Shown: positions 5,913 to 6,569 of the stretch, piece by piece
Position numbering within the stretch: position 1 is the first letter of the stretch
How the letters are laid out: every line of letters begins with the position of its first letter
Assembly: GCA_031278755.1 (NCBI GenBank)
Contig: JAITJV010000211.1
Location: 1 to 6,569 of the forward strand
Origin: Treponema sp.
GTDB lineage: Bacteria > Spirochaetota > Spirochaetia > Treponematales > Breznakiellaceae
Length of the DNA stretch: 6,569 bases
Direction of reading: 5' to 3'
Notes under the pieces: generated by a model
What the model was told of the DNA's origin: nothing
The model's input: the letters and a program-made list of their open reading frames with translations, nothing else
Database searches by the model: none
Translations under genes and position numbers: made by a program

Positions 5913-6479
5913 ATGCGTGAATCAATAATTGCATTTTTAACCGCCGCTTCGCCCCTGGAACTGTCTCTTATTCTCGTTTCCAAGGTTGTCGAAGTTTCGC
6001 TCGGAACGGTGCGGACCATCCTTATCAACAAGGGATACCGCCGGGAAGGGACCATTCTTTCATTCTTTGAAATAATACTCTGGACCTTTGTCGCTTCGCG
6101 GGTGATCATGGGGATCGCCGACGCCCCCATCAAGGGCATTGTGTACAGCATAGGATTTTCGCTGGGCATCTACTCGGGTTCCCGCATAGAAAATTTTATA
6201 GGAATGGGAAAGGTTCTTATCCAGACCATCATCCCAAAGGAAAATTCGGAAGGCATGGTCGCCCTGATTCGTTCGCACGGCTACCCGGTTACCACCATGG
6301 AAGCCAGGGGCCGCGATTCGGAAAAAGAGGTGCTGATGATTTTCGCCAACCGCAAGGGCAAGGAAGAGATCATCCGGGAGATATGCAGTCTTGACGGTTC
6401 CGCCATGATTATAACCAACGACGTTTCCACGCTCCACGGAGGGACAATCTCCTCCGCGCCGCGGAAACTATTCAAGTAG
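5913..6479 (+). CDS. UPF0316-type membrane protein (DUF5698 + DUF2179)
   Basis: A 188-residue protein. Residues about 15-33, 47-67 and 74-90 form three membrane helices, containing SKVVEVSLGTVRTI (23-36) and F-S-L-G-I-Y-S-G-S-R-I-E (82-93), which are characteristic of the UPF0316/DUF5698 part. Residues about 102-172 form the soluble DUF2179 part (QTIIPKEN then H-G-Y-P-V-T-T-M-E-A-R-G-R), a small alpha/beta domain also found at the end of YitT-type membrane proteins. The family has no established function known to me; a ligand-sensing role for DUF2179 is plausible but unproven. The ATG is preceded by GGGA with a five-base spacer, a modest ribosome site. No clear promoter is seen. Stop is TAG. 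The next coding sequence begins about 12-35 bases downstream on the same strand, suggesting co-transcription. Confidence 0.85.
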   Translation: MRESIIAFLTAASPLELSLILVSKVVEVSLGTVRTILINKGYRREGTILSFFEIILWTFVASRVIMGIADAPIKGIVYSIGFSLGIYSGSRIENFIGMGKVLIQTIIPKENSEGMVALIRSHGYPVTTMEARGRDSEKEVLMIFANRKGKEEIIREICSLDGSAMIITNDVSTLHGGTISSAPRKLFK

Positions 6480-6514
6480 CCGGAACATACGTGAAACATG
6501 CTCCCTTTACCTAG

Positions 6515-6569
6515 ATCTACGAGGATGAACATATCGCCGCCGTAAACAAAGCATCAGGCGTTCCGGTAA
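6515..6569 (+). CDS. RluA-type pseudouridine synthase, N-terminal part only, with disturbed start (partial, runs off the window)
   Basis: The frame from 6515 reads IYEDEHIAAVNKASGVPV to the window edge, the conserved opening of the RluA family catalytic domain (usual form: Y-E-D-E-x-I-x-x-V-N-K-x-x-G-x-x-V). These enzymes turn uridine into pseudouridine in rRNA or tRNA. The catalytic Asp would lie beyond the window. Directly before the Ile codon, in the same frame, is TAG (6512-6514), and no ATG, GTG or TTG occurs in frame after it. A GTG at 6491 would read V-K-H-A-P-F-T and then hit this TAG. An ATG at 6498 reads M-L-P-L-P in another frame and would join the domain if one base were added near 6513. 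So the gene is frameshifted, interrupted or affected by a sequence error. The family call is strong; the gene's integrity is not. Confidence 0.6.
   Translation, partial: MYEDEHIAAVNKASGVPV

Noticed and set aside
5753..6169. A 138-residue minus-strand open frame across the repeat region and the start of the UPF0316 gene.
   Set aside because: It is antisense to a well-supported gene and its other end is made of intergenic repeats; the peptide resembles no family I know.
1..6569. A new defence, toxin-antitoxin, CRISPR or mobile gene system.
   Set aside because: All complete genes belong to recognised families (ABC/Gld subunits, CBM9-like, M81, UPF0316). No nuclease, transposase, toxin-like small gene pair or regularly spaced repeat array was found on either strand.

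Overview
The window looks like chromosomal DNA of a spirochaete, most likely a Treponema-type organism. This is an inference from three things: a GldG-type ABC operon (a gene set I associate with spirochaetes and Bacteroidota), the style of the proteins, and a family of AACC/GGTT-containing palindromic intergenic repeats. I see no IS element, integrase, CRISPR array, tRNA or rRNA. No gene set here amounts to a new defence or mobile system; the interest lies mainly between the genes.

Left part (1-3239, minus strand): a tightly packed ABC operon read right to left. It encodes an ATPase (3239-2199), a six-helix ABC-2 permease overlapping it by the 4-base ATGA (2202-1498), a GldG-type membrane-anchored accessory protein (1475-21), and the first codons of a further gene that leaves the window (17-1). 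The ATPase and GldG starts assigned here are internal to longer open frames and are fixed by Shine-Dalgarno sites. A good sigma70-type promoter lies 70-100 bases upstream of the ATPase. The leader between them contains an imperfect palindrome.

Middle (3347-5741): two divergent genes share an 85-base gap. The minus-strand gene encodes a stand-alone CBM9-like carbohydrate-binding protein without a signal peptide. The plus-strand gene encodes a 500-residue M81/MlrC-family metallopeptidase. Both lack a Shine-Dalgarno site, and both carry TATACT exactly six bases before the ATG, which suggests leaderless transcripts. An inverted repeat (CGGTTT-N13-AAACCG) overlaps the CBM9 promoter.

Right part (5742-6569, plus strand): a 171-base intergenic region holds a palindrome, a hairpin with a cUUCGg tetraloop, a likely terminator and a second copy of the palindromic repeat. 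A UPF0316-type membrane protein with a DUF2179 domain follows. The last 55 bases encode the unmistakable N-terminal part of an RluA-type pseudouridine synthase, but an in-frame TAG sits directly before it and no start codon is available in that frame downstream of the TAG. This points to a frameshift, a broken gene or a sequence error.
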